Source: Deltaproteobacteria bacterium
GTDB taxonomy: Bacteria > Desulfobacterota > Desulfovibrionia > Desulfovibrionales > Desulfovibrionaceae
Assembly (NCBI GenBank): GCA_031280335.1
Contig: JAITGZ010000196.1
Span: 1 to 16,638 of the forward strand
Reading direction: 5' to 3'
Length of the DNA stretch: 16,638 bases
Made by a program: the position numbers and the translations under genes. Positions 7,200 to 13,286 of this stretch are shown one piece after another; within the stretch, counting starts at the first letter, position 1; each line of letters opens with the position of its first letter. The notes under the pieces were generated by a model, which was given only the letters and a program-made list of their open reading frames with translations, was not told the DNA's origin and made no database searches.

Positions 7200-7317
7200 G
7201 ATGGAACTCCGTACAATCCAGAATTGTATTTTACAAAAAGTCCTATACGCCATTTCCCTCCTTTTCGCCATTAGAATATGAAGCGTTACCTTCAAACGGG
7301 GCAATCCAAGGTTGTTC

Positions 7318-7346
7318 TTGACGCGCTTATGTTTGCGCTTTACTTT
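7318..7346 (+). promoter_or_regulatory. Candidate sigma-70 promoter for the 7482-10700 operon
   Basis: TTGACG (7318-7323) matches the -35 consensus in five of six positions. TACTTT follows after 17 bp but is a poor -10 match (three of six). It would give a leader of about 130 nt including both hairpins at 7402-7460. The AT-rich stretch near 7353-7363 is an alternative -10. Confidence 0.3.
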
Positions 7347-7401
7347 GTCGCCTAAATAATTTTAACTTTAAAACGCTCCACCCGCGCCCAAAGGCGAAAA
7401 T

Positions 7402-7460
7402 AACGGCGGCAGCGCTATGCCGCGTTGCCGGAGCAATCTAAAAATGACCTTGCTCCGGCA
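7402..7460 (+). promoter_or_regulatory. Two back-to-back hairpins in the leader of the hypothetical-cvpA-mazG operon
   Basis: The first hairpin (7402-7426) pairs AACG-CGGCA with TGCCG-CGTT, with one bulged G. The second (7426-7460) is a perfect 11-bp inverted repeat TGCCGGAGCAA / TTGCTCCGGCA with a 13-nt loop. They end 21 nt before the start codon at 7482 and no gene on the plus strand precedes them. They look like an operator or a structured 5' leader rather than a terminator. Confidence 0.5.
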
Positions 7461-7481
7461 CAGGACATTTAAGGAACATCC

Positions 7482-7970
7482 ATGCCCGGCTTTACTGCGG
7501 AAACAACGGCGCACCCTTTTTGGGACGCCCTCCAGACCGGGGCTGACGGGCGGGTGGAGGATGCTGTGCTTCTGGCGCGTTGGCGGCCATATTTGCGGCG
7601 CATGCTCCTGCGCGTGGGGGGGGATTCTTTTTTGGCTTTGTGGCTGGATGAGCATGTGGAGGCGGAGGTGGACGCCGGGTGGAAGCGTTGGCCCAGCGAA
7701 GGCTTATGGCGCCATTCCCTGGCTATGAATTTGTGCATGAACGCGGTGCGCGCCCTTGTGCCCGATGCCGCATCCCTGGGGTGCTGTCCCCTGCCCCCGG
7801 CATCTGCGCCTTTGCGGCGCGCCCTGGCCCGGGCCGGTCTGGCGGATGCGAACACGCGGGGTGAAAGGCCCTTGATTTTGTCCCGGCGTTACTCCACGCT
7901 GACCTTTTACCCTTTCAGAGGTGCCTGCCCTTGCTGCGCTTTGCGCAATGACTGTCCGAAGGCGCTCTGA
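7482..7970 (+). CDS. Hypothetical protein with C-terminal cysteine cluster
   Basis: I do not recognise a named family. The 162-residue product is soluble, rich in Ala, Arg, Leu and Trp, with no signal peptide or membrane segment. Its N-terminal part looks helical (VEDAVLLARWRPYLRRMLLRV, positions about 24-45). Its C-terminus ends in a compact cysteine group, CPCC-x5-C (Cys149, 151, 152, 158) followed by PK. This arrangement could bind zinc or an iron-sulfur cluster. The preceding LILSRRYSTLTFYPFRG is a regular, probably conserved stretch. The ATG at 7482 has AAGGA 6 nt upstream, and codon use resembles that of its neighbours. It is the first gene of a plus-strand operon with a CvpA-family gene and mazG, separated from the former by a hairpin at 7977-7996. 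No function is proposed. Confidence 0.75.
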   Translation: MPGFTAETTAHPFWDALQTGADGRVEDAVLLARWRPYLRRMLLRVGGDSFLALWLDEHVEAEVDAGWKRWPSEGLWRHSLAMNLCMNAVRALVPDAASLGCCPLPPASAPLRRALARAGLADANTRGERPLILSRRYSTLTFYPFRGACPCCALRNDCPKAL

Positions 7971-7976
7971 TGTGAA

Positions 7977-7996
7977 TTTTGGGGCTGCCGCCCAAA
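7977..7996 (+). repeat. Intergenic hairpin repeat, GGGGCTGYYGCCC type
   Basis: TTTGGG and CCCAAA arms surround the core GGGGCTGCCGCCC. The same core is at 82-94 (GGGGCTGTTGCCC) and 10714-10727. All three copies have the same orientation and lie between genes. This one sits just after the stop at 7970. Confidence 0.6.
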
Positions 7997-8032
7997 CTTC
8001 CTTTGGAGAAAATGCAGAGAGGTGTTCTGAGC

Positions 8033-8548
8033 ATGACGCTGAATTTTTCTATTTTGGATTTGACCATGGCGGCCATAATTCTGCTTTTGGCCCTGCGCGG
8101 GGCCCTGCGCGGACTAATCCTGGAACTCTCCGGACTGGCGGCGGCGCTGCTGGGTTTTATAGTCAGCGGCAATACGCGCATTCACATTTGGGCGGCAGGA
8201 CAAATCGGCGTTTTTTTGAGCGACCCCGCCTGGGGCGACTTTTTGGCCTATATCGGCATTTTCATTATGGTCTTTATCCTTGTATCCATCTTGTTCAATC
8301 TTTTTGACCGCCTGCTGGCCGCCCGCGCCCCCAACCGGACAACGCGCTTTCTGGGAGCGCTGGCCGGAGCAGTCAAGGGGATGTGCGTTTGCACGCTCGT
8401 CCTGCTCTGTCTGCGTTATGTGGCCCCGCACAGCCAGATACGGCGTGATTCTCTGCTCATCCCTTACATCAATGAATTCTGGACCGCTGTCAGCCGCATG
8501 ACGGGTGGACTGCAAACTCTGCCCGACCTGGGGTTACTTAATCTTTAA
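8033..8548 (+). CDS. CvpA family membrane protein
   Basis: This is an inner-membrane protein of the CvpA family (colicin V production), widespread small proteins with roles in envelope stability and stress that are not defined at reaction level. The 171-residue product starts MTLNFSILDL, typical of the family. It has four hydrophobic segments at about 11-44, 52-62, 70-92 and 106-130, with the characteristic ALRGALRGLILELSGLAA (20-37) and a FLGALAGAVKGM (107-118) turn before the last helix. The ATG at 8033 is preferred over an upstream ATG at 8012, which has only 3 nt between GGAG and the start codon. A GAGAGG lies about 10 nt upstream of 8033. It follows the cysteine-cluster gene and is 21 nt upstream of mazG, so the three are probably co-transcribed. 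Confidence 0.87.
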   Translation: MTLNFSILDLTMAAIILLLALRGALRGLILELSGLAAALLGFIVSGNTRIHIWAAGQIGVFLSDPAWGDFLAYIGIFIMVFILVSILFNLFDRLLAARAPNRTTRFLGALAGAVKGMCVCTLVLLCLRYVAPHSQIRRDSLLIPYINEFWTAVSRMTGGLQTLPDLGLLNL

Positions 8549-8569
8549 ATTCCAATCAAGGTTTTGAAC

Positions 8570-9382
8570 ATGCACGATAAAGCGGCGGAAAACGGGGAGG
8601 CCCTGGAGGGAATCAATCAGGCGCTGGATCGGCTTCTGGGGTCTGAAGGCTGCCCCTGGGACAAAGAACAAACAACGGAAAGTCTGAGCGCCTACCTGCT
8701 GGAAGAAGCCTACGAACTAGCCGATGCCGTGCGCAACGGCTCAACTGCTGAACAGCGCGAAGAACTGGGTGATGTGTTTTTTATTTTACTTTTCATGTCC
8801 CGGCTATGGGACAAGGCAGGCAGCTTCACTTTAGCCGAAACCCTGAAGGAAAACCGGGCTAAAATGATTGGCCGGCATCCGCATGTCTTCAGCGAACACA
8901 GGGCAATAAGCAAGGATGATGTGCTAACCGCCTGGGAAGAAATCAAAAAAGCGGAAAAAGCCAAAAAAGAATCCCGCCCCGGCGTATTCGGCTCGTTGCC
9001 CGTAGGTCTGCCCGCCCTGCTCAAGGCTTATCGCATCCACTCCAAAAGCGCGGCCAACAAGTTCACCTGGGATACGGATGAAGACGCGGAAAGACAGGTG
9101 GAAGCGGAGTGGCTGGAATTAATCGACGCGGATCGGGACAACGACCAGGAGGCCAGGGAACATGAACTGGGCGATTTGATCTTCAGCCTAGTGGAACTGG
9201 GCCGACGCAAAGGCATCAAGGCGGAGGCAGCCTTGGAAAAGGCCAATACACGCTTTCTGCGCCGCTTCAAGGGCATGGAGGCACTGGCCGATGCGCGGGG
9301 TTTGGATTTCAGCTCTCTGGATCAGGCCGCTAAGGATGCCCTCTGGGAAGAAATCAAAGCCGGTGAGTGCAAGGCGGAATAG
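8570..9382 (+). CDS. mazG: Nucleoside triphosphate pyrophosphohydrolase MazG
   Basis: MazG hydrolyses (d)NTPs to the monophosphate and pyrophosphate in the cytoplasm, cleaning the nucleotide pool. The 270-residue product has the standard tandem two-domain layout. In domain 1, GCPWDKEQT (27-35), LLEEAYELADA (44-54) and REELGDVFF (63-71) supply the acidic magnesium ligands (EExxE and ExxD, ending in Asp68). Domain 2 carries WDTDEDAERQVEAEW and HELGDLIFSLVELGRR (Glu199, Asp202), then ANTRFLRRFKGME (225-237), a strong family signature. All acidic motif residues are present, so it should be active. The ATG at 8570 has CAAGG 8 nt upstream; a TTG two codons earlier is less likely. Its stop is 4 nt before the next gene, which indicates translational coupling. 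Confidence 0.96.
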   Translation: MHDKAAENGEALEGINQALDRLLGSEGCPWDKEQTTESLSAYLLEEAYELADAVRNGSTAEQREELGDVFFILLFMSRLWDKAGSFTLAETLKENRAKMIGRHPHVFSEHRAISKDDVLTAWEEIKKAEKAKKESRPGVFGSLPVGLPALLKAYRIHSKSAANKFTWDTDEDAERQVEAEWLELIDADRDNDQEAREHELGDLIFSLVELGRRKGIKAEAALEKANTRFLRRFKGMEALADARGLDFSSLDQAAKDALWEEIKAGECKAE

Positions 9383-9386
9383 CCAC

Positions 9387-10700
9387 ATGAGCCTATTCAA
9401 TAATATCAAAAAAAGCCTGAGTTTATGGCATGGCTTGGGAACGGATAAAAATCATACGTCCAAGCCCGTCCGCCAGCCTGTCAAGGCGCTGACCACGCCC
9501 AGTTCCACGCCTGCCCGTTCCGGCCTGCGGGGGAGACTCTCCTCCGCCCCCTACGCCGGACGCATCTTTTATTACTTTCTCTTTGCCATGCTCTTTCTGG
9601 CCCTTTACCTGACCTTCATCCTGATGAGCCCCTTTGCCGACACCATCATTTTGGCCTGCATCTTCGGCGCGCTGGTACATCCCCTCTACATCCGGGTGCG
9701 CAAACGCACCGGCCTGCGCGATTACCTGGCCGCCGGGCTCACTCTGGTCTTACTGGTGGTACTCTTCTGCATACCGCTGACCTTTTTTATATTCCAGCTC
9801 ATCCCTCAAGCCAGTCAGAGCATAAAGGACCTGGCCCAGTGGCTGTCCAGCAGGAGCCTGGATATGGTGATCAATGAGCGGGTGCTGCCCTTGCTGTCCT
9901 GGCTCAATGATAAAATCTTTTCCTCCTTGGACGCGCCGCTGGATATCATGGACCTGCGCAACAGCCTCATGGGTATTTCCCGCTCCGCCGGGCAAAACAT
10001 GGTCCGCTGGGGTACGGGCTTTGTGGTGGATTCCATCAGCATTTTCTTCAACTTCCTGCTCATGCTCCTGATCATGTTTTTTTTGCTCAAGGACGGTGAA
10101 GGCATGATCCGCAAGTTGAAGCAGCTCAGCCCCCTGCGCGAGGAGCAGGAAGACAACATTATTCAAAGCCTGCGTGATATGGTCAATGCCGTGCTGCTCG
10201 GCGGCTTTGCCATCGCGGCCGCTCAAGGGATGGTGGGCGGCATCGGCCTCGCGCTGGTGGGCATCCCCCCTCTCTTCTGGGGCTCACTCATGGCTGCATC
10301 CGCCCTGGTTCCAGTGCTGGGAACAGCCCTGATCTGGGGCCCGGCCACGCTTTACCTGCTAATGCACGAGCGACCCGAAGCCGCCCTTTTTCTCTTCATC
10401 TGGGGCATAATGGTTACCCTCATCGACAGTATTGCGCGCCCCATCATCCTGCGTGGCAAATCCAAAATATCCATACTCTTTCTCTTCATGTCCATCCTGG
10501 GTGGCATCAAGGCCTTCGGCCCCCTTGGCCTGGTTTACGGGCCGCTTATTCTGGGTTTTATCCTGACCATGATCGGCATCTACTCCACTGAATTCAGCGG
10601 CCTGCCCGAATATAAAAGCCATGACAACGCAGATCGCCGGGCCAAGACGTTACACCTGTATAAAACTACACGCCGACCGCGGCGGCCCGGACGGGATTGA
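9387..10700 (+). CDS. AI-2E/PerM family permease
   Basis: This is an inner-membrane protein of the AI-2E transporter (PerM/YdiK/TqsA) family. Members have been linked to autoinducer export or ion exchange, and the substrate here is unknown. The 437-residue product has a polar, Ser/Thr/Pro-rich N-terminal extension (about 1-55), two close hydrophobic helices (59-105), then another (113-140). A soluble segment (141-225) follows, with helices from about 230, including LLMLLIMFFLLKDGEG, a family signature. PVLGTALIWGPATLYLL, DSIARPIILRGKSKI and FGPLGLVYGPLILG are the other conserved family motifs. The C-terminal tail is basic (RRPRRPGRD). The ATG at 9387 lies 4 nt after the mazG stop, with AAGGCGG inside the mazG end. 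A longer frame from 9291 would overlap mazG and lacks support. Hairpins follow the stop. Confidence 0.92.
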   Translation: MSLFNNIKKSLSLWHGLGTDKNHTSKPVRQPVKALTTPSSTPARSGLRGRLSSAPYAGRIFYYFLFAMLFLALYLTFILMSPFADTIILACIFGALVHPLYIRVRKRTGLRDYLAAGLTLVLLVVLFCIPLTFFIFQLIPQASQSIKDLAQWLSSRSLDMVINERVLPLLSWLNDKIFSSLDAPLDIMDLRNSLMGISRSAGQNMVRWGTGFVVDSISIFFNFLLMLLIMFFLLKDGEGMIRKLKQLSPLREEQEDNIIQSLRDMVNAVLLGGFAIAAAQGMVGGIGLALVGIPPLFWGSLMAASALVPVLGTALIWGPATLYLLMHERPEAALFLFIWGIMVTLIDSIARPIILRGKSKISILFLFMSILGGIKAFGPLGLVYGPLILGFILTMIGIYSTEFSGLPEYKSHDNADRRAKTLHLYKTTRRPRRPGRD

Positions 10701-10712
10701 TATTGTCACTGT

Positions 10713-10759
10713 CGGGGCTGCCGCCCCGTTACCCCGCCTGGGGGCCAATGGCCCCCAGG
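10713..10759 (+). terminator. Double hairpin after the AI-2E family gene
   Basis: Two perfect hairpins follow the stop at 10700: CGGGGC-tgcc-GCCCCG (10713-10728) and the very stable CCTGGGGGCC-aat-GGCCCCCAGG (10737-10759). A T run (10771-10775) starts 11 nt further on. The position and stability fit the end of the plus-strand operon. The late T tract means the termination mechanism is inferred. The first hairpin carries the same GGGGCTGCCGCCC core as 7981-7993. Confidence 0.6.
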
Positions 10760-10779
10760 TCCCCCGATAATTTTTACTG

Positions 10780-11065
10780 TTTAGAGCAATTTCACTTTGA
10801 AATTGCTCTGGCGGCGGGGTTCGCGCAGCGCCGCCGCCCGCTAAAAAACCCACAAGGTGAGTTCAGCCAAAGGCCGGAGCAGGGCAGGCTAGCCTGCCGA
10901 CGCGATGCCTTGAAGCCGCATAGGCGACTATTCCACAGGACAGTGGAATAGGACGTGAAAACCTTGGCTTTCACGTCCAAAGAGCGAGGGCCAGCACGGA
11001 CCGAGTCAAATTCACTTTCGCCGTTAAGCGCCGAGCAGGGCACCTCAAAGTTGAAATGCTCTAAA
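10780..11065. repeat. MITE-like structured element with terminal inverted repeats
   Basis: The 286-bp block begins TTTAGAGCAATTTCA and ends, on the opposite strand, with TTTAGAGCATTTCAA. The 8 outermost bases (TTTAGAGC) are identical and both ends continue to a shared CTTTGA. Inside are perfect inverted repeats: AGAGCAATTTC/GAAATTGCTCT (10783-10809), GGCGGCG/CGCCGCC (10810-10835), GGCAGGCT/AGCCTGCC (10883-10898), CTATTCCAC/GTGGAATAG (10928-10951) and GGACGTGAAA/TTTCACGTCC (10951-10978). No transposase and no clear target-site duplication is seen. The right end overlaps the 3' end of the next gene and provides its stop codon. A minus-strand frame is open through it, but there is no reason to call a protein. 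Confidence 0.7.
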
Positions 11066-11857
11066 GATTTGTTTTTCCGTAAGATATTTCCAGTATCTTT
11101 GAGGCATGAGCTGTTTTTGTAAAGACGGATTGACGCGTTCGCGCACCGCGCAGCTTTGAAAATAGCTCTTCCACATCTCCTGCATGAATTCTTCCCCCTC
11201 AGCCAGCAACTCCTCCCGCAGGCCGCCATGATGCAGTATATTTTCATCCAGAAATATTTCCCGGACATCTTCTCCCTCCGCCATAAGGCCATAATGCCGC
11301 GCAGCGTCGTAAATCGCCCAAAGCTGATCCCCCAGACGCGCAACAAAGTGCCGTTGGAGCAAGGGTAAAATATTATGTTGCGGCTCAATGATTGCCAGAT
11401 ACAGCTCTTTTGCAATCACGCCGTCTGATCCGCTGCGGACGAAACCGGGACGTGTCTTTTGAAAGCGCACAAAACCGGCGTAATGTTCCGCCTGGCGGGC
11501 GACCTTGCGGGCCAGACGGCGCACGGCCAGGGCATCCGCGTCCGCCGGGTCGTTTTCCGCTATCCCGCCATGTTGTAGAACTTTACATAAATGCCTGAAG
11601 AGCAGCAGATCGCCGCCTGATTCTTCCGCCAGCCAAAGCAGAAACAAGTTGTGCAGTCCCTCTGTTGAAAGTTTGCGGCACAAAGCGGCAAAGACCCGCC
11701 CGCTCTTTTCCGGCCGCGTTGCCACCACATGCGCGCCCGCGAAATAATGCAGATCCCCCCGGCCGCATAAATGGGAGGGGAAGCACTTAAGGGTATAAGC
11801 GTCAAAAATTACGCTCAATAAACCTTCAAAACTTTGATCATAGACAAAAACGCGCAT
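11045..11857 (-). CDS. Putative DNA metabolism protein, DUF4130 / TIGR03915 type
   Basis: This is a partner protein of the putative DNA-repair radical SAM family. Members have a DUF4130 domain and are described only as probable DNA metabolism proteins. The 270-residue product starts MRVFVYDQSFEGLLSVIFDAY, which closely fits the family start. It continues with VRRLARKVARQAEHYAGFVRF, the segment YLAIIEPQHNILPLLQRHF, then LWAIYDAARHYGL, and near the end LMPQRYWKYLTE, the usual C-terminus. The last residues KQIFRAFQL and the TGA stop are encoded by the end of the repeat element. No uracil-DNA glycosylase domain is attached, although some relatives carry one. The ATG at 11855-11857 has only a weak GGGA upstream. 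It lies 138 nt after the radical SAM gene. Family assignment is from remembered motifs. Confidence 0.88.
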   Translation of the reverse strand: MRVFVYDQSFEGLLSVIFDAYTLKCFPSHLCGRGDLHYFAGAHVVATRPEKSGRVFAALCRKLSTEGLHNLFLLWLAEESGGDLLLFRHLCKVLQHGGIAENDPADADALAVRRLARKVARQAEHYAGFVRFQKTRPGFVRSGSDGVIAKELYLAIIEPQHNILPLLQRHFVARLGDQLWAIYDAARHYGLMAEGEDVREIFLDENILHHGGLREELLAEGEEFMQEMWKSYFQSCAVRERVNPSLQKQLMPQRYWKYLTEKQIFRAFQL

Positions 11858-11995
11858 ACAAAATCCCATAACAAACAAAGCAATGCGGGTTGGGGGGCGA
11901 TAGCCCCAAAAATTATAACAAGGCATTCGGCCGAACCCGCCGTGCGGGTTTTGCACGGACGGCGTGGTTTTGACCTTATCCGCTGCCGAGCAATC
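11858..11995. other. Spacer between the radical SAM and DUF4130 genes, built of repeats
   Basis: The 138-bp spacer holds a GGGGC-gata-GCCCC hairpin (about 11893-11908), a TTCGGCCGA-containing segment (11926-11952) that is nearly repeated at 152-179, a CCGTGC/GCACGG hairpin (11937-11964), and the start of a solo copy of the TTTAGAGC palindrome (11988-12014). Nothing in it looks coding. It may partly uncouple the two genes. Confidence 0.5.
11926..11952. repeat. Dispersed repeat, second copy of 152-179
   Basis: TTCGGCCGAACCCG followed by CCGTGCGGGTTTT. The copy at 152-179 differs at two bases and has one extra G. Both copies lie in intergenic DNA next to a GGGGC...GCCC hairpin. Confidence 0.55.
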
Positions 11996-12014
11996 TCACT
12001 TTGAAATGGCTCTA
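11988..12014. repeat. Solo TTTAGAGC palindrome covering the stop of the radical SAM gene
   Basis: GAGCAATCTCA, CTTT, then GAAATGGCTCTAAA: an imperfect palindrome matching the left end of the element at 10780. On the minus strand it reads TTTAGAGCCATTTCAAAGTGA (shown in parts TTTAGAGCC and ATTTCAAAGTGA), which encodes FRAISK and the stop of the gene at 11996-13276. Confidence 0.6.
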
Positions 12015-13276
12015 AAGTTGCCCTGAAACAGCGTGGGGCGCTCTGTGCGCCCGGTCTTATCCGGACAATCTTCGTCCATGAGCAAAACACGCACCTTTTC
12101 CGGGCCGAGATGGTTGATGTTCATATGGCTTTGCCCGCTGCGCGCCAAAAAAAAGCGCGCCCTTTTCATGACCACTCCCAGTTTGGCGAGGTGTTCATCC
12201 CCAAGGCGGCGGCAACTGCGCGCCTGCAATATGCGCTGGGCGCTGCGTACGCCTATGCCCGGCACGCGCAACAAGGCCGTGTAATCCGCCCTGTTGACAT
12301 CCAGGGGGAAGAACTCCGGATGCCTCAAGGCCCAAACGCTTTTGGGATCCAGATTTAGATCAAGGTGAGGATAGGTGTCATCAGCGATTTCCTGCGGCTC
12401 AAAGTGATAAAAACGCAACAGCCAGTCGGCCTGATACAGGCGGTGTTCTCGCCGCAGGGGCGGTCCGGCCAGGGCGGGCAGACGCCGGTCATAGGCGTTG
12501 ACCGGAATGAAGCCGGAATAGTAAACGCGCTTAAGTCTCGCCCTTTGGTATAACATGGAAGAAAGGCGCAGAATATCCCGGTCATTCTCGTCGCTGGCCC
12601 CGATGATCAACTGCGTACTCTGCCCTGCGGGGACAAAGGACGGAGTATGGGCCAACCTGCGGCGGTCTTCACTCGTTTCTTCCAATCCCTGCTTGATGAG
12701 GCGCATGGGCGCGTATATACGCTGATGATCTTTGTCCGGGGCCAGTTTTTTCAGATTTGCGGCTGAAGGTATCTCCACATTCACGCTAAGGCGGTCTGCC
12801 AGCCGCCCGGCCTGAACAATCAGTTCACGCCCGGTCCCAGGGACGCATTTGGCATGGATGTAGCCGCCAAAACCGTAAGTCTCGCGTAATAGGCGCAGAA
12901 CGCTAACGATCCTCTCCATGGTGTAATCCGCGTTCCGGATGATCCCTGAACTCAAAAACAGCCCTTCAATGTAGTTGCGCCGGTAGAACTCAATAGTAAG
13001 CGCGGCCAGTTCTTCCACTTCAAAGGACGCACGCGGCGTGTCGTTACTCGCACGGTTCAGGCAGTATGCGCAGTCATACGCGCAATAGTTGCTGAGCAGC
13101 ACCTTGAGCAGTGAAACGCAGCGCCCGTCATCAGCAAAAGAATGGCATACCCCCCAGCCTGATGTGCCGCCCAGTGCGCCGCCGCCACCCCGGCTCACGC
13201 CACTGGAAGCGCAGGACACGTCATATTTGGCGGCGGCAGCCAAAATTTTAAGTTTTTCCAACGTTTTTTCCGTCAT
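11996..13276 (-). CDS. Putative DNA modification/repair radical SAM protein (TIGR03916 type)
   Basis: This is a radical SAM enzyme of the family annotated as putative DNA modification/repair; its reaction is unknown. The 426-residue product has KYDVSCASSG (17-26), a Gly-rich stretch (30-42), VCHSFADDGRCVSLLKVLLSNY (43-64) and the radical SAM cluster motif C65-x3-C69-x2-C72 (CAYDCAYC). The family block NRASNDTPRASF follows. LRVPGIGVRSAQRIL near the C-terminus is a helix-hairpin-helix, consistent with DNA binding. The three cluster cysteines are all present. The ATG at 13274-13276 has GAGG 7 nt upstream, and the family start MTEKTLEKLKILAAAAKYD fits. The final FRAISK and the stop lie within a repeat. 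It is divergent from uvrC and followed by its usual DUF4130 partner, forming a DNA-repair locus. A palindrome overlaps its ribosome binding region. Confidence 0.92.
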   Translation of the reverse strand: MTEKTLEKLKILAAAAKYDVSCASSGVSRGGGGALGGTSGWGVCHSFADDGRCVSLLKVLLSNYCAYDCAYCLNRASNDTPRASFEVEELAALTIEFYRRNYIEGLFLSSGIIRNADYTMERIVSVLRLLRETYGFGGYIHAKCVPGTGRELIVQAGRLADRLSVNVEIPSAANLKKLAPDKDHQRIYAPMRLIKQGLEETSEDRRRLAHTPSFVPAGQSTQLIIGASDENDRDILRLSSMLYQRARLKRVYYSGFIPVNAYDRRLPALAGPPLRREHRLYQADWLLRFYHFEPQEIADDTYPHLDLNLDPKSVWALRHPEFFPLDVNRADYTALLRVPGIGVRSAQRILQARSCRRLGDEHLAKLGVVMKRARFFLARSGQSHMNINHLGPEKVRVLLMDEDCPDKTGRTERPTLFQGNFRAISK

Positions 13277-13286
13277 GATCCATCCT

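Larger units (their letters stand above)
7200..7481. other. Divergent intergenic region
   Basis: This 282-bp gap separates the minus-strand SLOG-like gene from the plus-strand operon and must hold promoters for at least the latter. It contains a 12-mer AATTTTAACTTT (7358-7369) that is the inverted copy of 6637-6648, a candidate plus-strand promoter at 7318-7346, and two adjoining hairpins in the plus-strand leader (7402-7460). A palindromic TTGTA/TACAA (3-nt spacer) lies near 7224-7236. No further gene is supported. Confidence 0.6.

Noticed and set aside
7200..7481. tRNA or small RNA gene in the divergent gap
   Set aside because: No cloverleaf or CCA end can be formed. The hairpins here are better explained as leader or operator structures.
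9291..9386. Longer N-terminus for the AI-2E family permease starting inside mazG
   Set aside because: It would overlap mazG by about 90 nt. The ATG at 9387 directly after the mazG stop is the natural coupled start.
10780..11065. CRISPR array
   Set aside because: The inverted repeats differ from each other. There is no direct repeat with regular spacers and no cas gene nearby.
10792..11415. Minus-strand open frame of 207 codons across the DUF4130 gene end and the repeat element
   Set aside because: The upper half overlaps the DUF4130 gene in another frame and the lower half is the hairpin-rich repeat. No start with a ribosome binding site is seen.
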